From Fimbriiglobus ruber (GTDB taxonomy: Bacteria; Planctomycetota; Planctomycetia; Gemmatales; Gemmataceae): a DNA stretch of 64,000 bases. The notes under the pieces are model-generated. The model did no database searches. It worked only from the letters and a program-made list of their open reading frames with translations, and was not told the origin of the DNA. Both the position numbers and the translations under genes were made by a program. The DNA is taken from positions 248,001 through 312,000 of the forward strand of contig NZ_NIDE01000002.1 of NCBI RefSeq assembly GCF_002197845.1, read 5' to 3'. Shown here one piece after another: positions 62,066 through 64,000 of this stretch; positions within the stretch are counted from its first letter, which is position 1; each line of letters starts with the position of its first letter.

Positions 62066-64000
62066 CGCTCGGGCCAGCCGCCGGGGCCAGGTTCCCGGCC
62101 GTATCGACCGCCGTCCCGGCCGCCAGCGAAATCCCGACCGTGCCCGACCCGGTGATGTGAGTGAGCGTCACCGTCCGGGTCGTCCCGGTCCCGGTCACGG
62201 CCACCGACGCGGTCGTCCCGTCGGTCGTGTTCAGCGTCACGTCGGCCGCCGTCAGCGTGCTGTCGGCGAAGTTCGCGTCCGCGTACGTCACTGTGTACGT
62301 GACGACCGTGACCGCCCCGGCCCCGGTCACCACCGGGCTGCCGATCGCGACCGTCGGGGCCGTCGTGTCGACCGCGAACGTCCCGCTCGGGCCGGCCGCC
62401 GGAGCCTCGTTGCCGCCCTGGTCAACCGCCGTCCCCGCGGCCAGGGAGATGCCGAGGGTACCGTCCCCCGTGATGTTGCTGAGGGTGACCGTCCGCGTCG
62501 TCCCCGTCCCGCTGTCCACGCTCACCGTAGCACTCGCGGTCCCGGTCGCGTTCAGCGTCACGTCGGCCGCCGTCAGGGTGCTGTCGGCGAAGTTCGCGTC
62601 CGAATACGTGATCGTGTACGTCACCGTACTCGACCCGTTGGCGATGGTGGCCGACGGGTTGCCGACGACCACCGTCGGGGCCGTCGTGTCGGACGTGAAG
62701 GTGGCGCTCGGGCCGGCCGCCGGGGCCAGGTTGCCGGCCGTATCGACCGCCGTCCCGGCCGCCAGCGAGATGCCGAGCATGCCCGCCCCGGTGATGTTGC
62801 TGAGGGTGACCGTCCGCGTCGACCCCGTCCCGCTGTCCACGCTCACCGTGGCGCTCGCCGTGCCCGTCGCGTTCAGGGTCACGTCGGCCGCCTTCAGGGT
62901 GCTGTCGGCGAAATTCGCGTCCGTGTACGTGATCGTGTAGGTGGCCGTCGTACTCGATCCCGTGCCCGTGATCGTCGGGCTGCCGATCGCGACCGCGGGG
63001 GCCGTCGTGTCGACCGTGAACGTCCCGCTCGGGCCGGCGGCCGGCGCCTCGTTGGACGCCAGGTCGTGGGCCGTCCCGGCGGCCAGCGAGATGCCGAGCG
63101 TCCCGTCCCCGGTGATGTTCGTCAGGGTCACCGTCCGCGTCGACCCCGTCCCGCTGTCCACGCTCACGTCGGCCGACGCCGTCCCGGTCGTGTTCAGGGT
63201 GATGTCCGCCGCCGCCAGCGTGCTCTGGTCGAAGTTGGCGTCCGCGTAGGTGATCGTGTACGTGATCGTGTCGCTGGCGTTCGCGATCGTGGCGGACGGC
63301 GCACCAATGGCGACCGTCGGGGCGGTGGTGTCGGCCGTGAAAGTCGCGCTGGGTCCGGCGGCCGGGGCCTCGTTGGACGCCAGGTCGTGGGCCGTCCCGG
63401 CGGCCAGCGAGATGCCGAGCGTCCCGTCGCCCGTGATGTTCGTCAGGGTGACCGTCCGCGTCGACCCCGTCCCGCTGTCCACGCTCACCGTGGCGCTCGC
63501 CGTCCCCGTCGTGTTCAGCGTCACGTCCGCCGTTGACAGCGTACTCTGGTCGAAGTTCGCGTCCGCGTAGGTGATCGTGTACGTCACCGTACTCGCGGCC
63601 CCGGCGAAGGCGACCGACGGGCTGCCAATGGCGACCGTGGGGGCCGTCGTGTCGGCCGTGAAGGTCGCGCTGGGTCCGGCCGCCGGGGCTTCGTTCCCGG
63701 CCTCGTCGGACGCGGTGTTGGCGGCCAGGGAGATGCCGATCGTCCCGTCCCCGGTGACGTGCGTCAGGGTGACGGTACGGGTCGTCCCCGTCCCGCTGTC
63801 GACGCTTATCGTGGCGTTCGCGGTGCCCGTGGTGTTCAGGGTCACGTCGGCGACCGTCAACGAGCTGGAGGCGAAGTTCGCGTCGTTGTACGTGATCGTG
63901 TACGTCACCGTGCTGGTGCCGTTGGCGAAGGCCACCGACGGGTTGCCGATCGCGACCGTGGGGTCGGTGTTGTCGGCGACGAACGTCGCGCTGGGTCCGG
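61065..64000 (-). CDS. Giant secreted protein with Ig-like repeats and FG-GAP module (partial)
   Basis: Open at the right edge; at least 978 residues of the C-terminal part are in the window. It has the end of one Ig-like repeat, six full repeats of about 106 residues (VAIGxPSxxxANGxSTVTYT, TVSVDSGTGSTRTVTLTN-type strands), then an FG-GAP module with DLNGDGHAD, DVNGDGVPD, DFNGDGDAD and NLDGDGTAD loops, ending PGFTGGVFVG. It is a close paralogue of the 7.9 kb gene downstream; the last kilobase of DNA is nearly identical. The GTG at 63935 is not a real start, because the coding frame runs on to the window edge without a stop. Presumed surface or secreted protein. Confidence 0.88.
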   Translation of the reverse strand, partial: GPSATFVADNTDPTVAIGNPSVAFANGTSTVTYTITYNDANFASSSLTVADVTLNTTGTANATISVDSGTGTTRTVTLTHVTGDGTIGISLAANTASDEAGNEAPAAGPSATFTADTTAPTVAIGSPSVAFAGAASTVTYTITYADANFDQSTLSTADVTLNTTGTASATVSVDSGTGSTRTVTLTNITGDGTLGISLAAGTAHDLASNEAPAAGPSATFTADTTAPTVAIGAPSATIANASDTITYTITYADANFDQSTLAAADITLNTTGTASADVSVDSGTGSTRTVTLTNITGDGTLGISLAAGTAHDLASNEAPAAGPSGTFTVDTTAPAVAIGSPTITGTGSSTTATYTITYTDANFADSTLKAADVTLNATGTASATVSVDSGTGSTRTVTLSNITGAGMLGISLAAGTAVDTAGNLAPAAGPSATFTSDTTAPTVVVGNPSATIANGSSTVTYTITYSDANFADSTLTAADVTLNATGTASATVSVDSGTGTTRTVTLSNITGDGTLGISLAAGTAVDQGGNEAPAAGPSGTFAVDTTAPTVAIGSPVVTGAGAVTVVTYTVTYADANFADSTLTAADVTLNTTDGTTASVAVTGTGTTRTVTLTHITGSGTVGISLAAGTAVDTAGNLAPAAGPSATAAAVPVDANAVGQFAASPDAGGSGIVTVYNADGSVAYTVNPFPGVGAQTGVRAVVAGVTGTATPDVIAGTGPGVRAEVVVVSGTTHAVVMTLNPFEDSFTGGVFVASADLNGDGHADIAVSPDQGGGGRVIVYDGATGQVIANFFGIDDPAFRGGARVSFGDVNGDGVPDLIVSAGAGGGPRVAIFDGRSIGIGKTPTKLVGDFFAFESSLRNGAYVAAGDFNGDGDADLVAGGGPDGGPRVLVLDGASLLSSNGQAPKTVANFFAGDSTLRSGARVAVKNLDGDGTADLVVSVGSEVMTYLGKNLTASGTPAATDQLDPFPGFTGGVFVG

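Noticed and set aside
61065-64000. Repeats of about 318 bases considered as a possible DNA satellite
   Set aside because: They encode Ig-like domains in one open frame, so they are coding repeats.

Overview
The window looks like chromosomal DNA of a planctomycete of the Gemmataceae (Gemmata/Fimbriiglobus type). This is inferred from high GC and from lineage-typical families: a Tat-exported DUF1501 protein, two DUF1559 pseudopilins, an ECF sigma factor with a long C-terminal extension, a Cys-rich wall-like protein, giant secreted repeat proteins with an LEDR..PA N-terminal motif, and many small membrane or secreted proteins of unknown function. No rRNA, tRNA, CRISPR array or phage module was recognised. 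Most genes are single or in pairs.

Layout. 0-6 kb: a secreted propeller, an orphan periplasmic adaptor, ilvD, two tandem Flp pilins with a terminator between them, and DUF1501. 6-8 kb: an AT-rich segment with a GNAT-like gene, framed by two copies of a ~110 bp repeat, then an HD-domain gene. 8.5-13 kb: a TlpA-like thioredoxin, an AtuA-like protein, an FHA-GAF sigma-54 activator and a LeuD-type dehydratase subunit. 13-18.5 kb: a GT87 transferase, a run of small unknown genes (one frameshifted) and an alpha/beta hydrolase. 18.6-26.6 kb: wecB, a 12-unit NHL/FG-GAP surface protein, a coiled-coil secreted protein and the Cys-rich protein. 27-32 kb: the sigma/efflux-adaptor fusion, a small secreted protein and a CotH/EF-hand protein. 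32-40.4 kb: an O-antigen-ligase/TPR membrane protein, a degenerate trypsin-like protein, a tandem duplication of a DUF1559 gene with its non-coding flanks, and two paralogous secreted proteins. 40.6-42.5 kb: a complete IS66-family element with 8 bp target duplication. 42.5-46.2 kb: the membrane gene hit by the IS, a VOC protein, a heptaheme cytochrome/TPR protein and a conserved membrane protein. 46.6-52.8 kb: a sugar isomerase-like protein, a three-gene TIR cluster, a PPi-type phosphofructokinase and two unknown proteins. 52.9-64 kb: two paralogous giant surface proteins, the second running off the right edge.

Themes. Envelope biology dominates: three very large proteins share a C-terminal FG-GAP module, and several genes encode secreted, wall-like or pilin-like proteins. 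Branched-chain amino acid synthesis is represented by ilvD and a leuD-like gene, which are not adjacent. The observations most worth following are the TIR cluster (47.9-49.6 kb), the sigma-factor/adaptor fusion with a possible internal start (27.2-29.4 kb), the DUF1559 duplication in which non-coding DNA is better conserved than the coding core, and the in-frame 1407 bp duplication inside the 7.9 kb giant gene.
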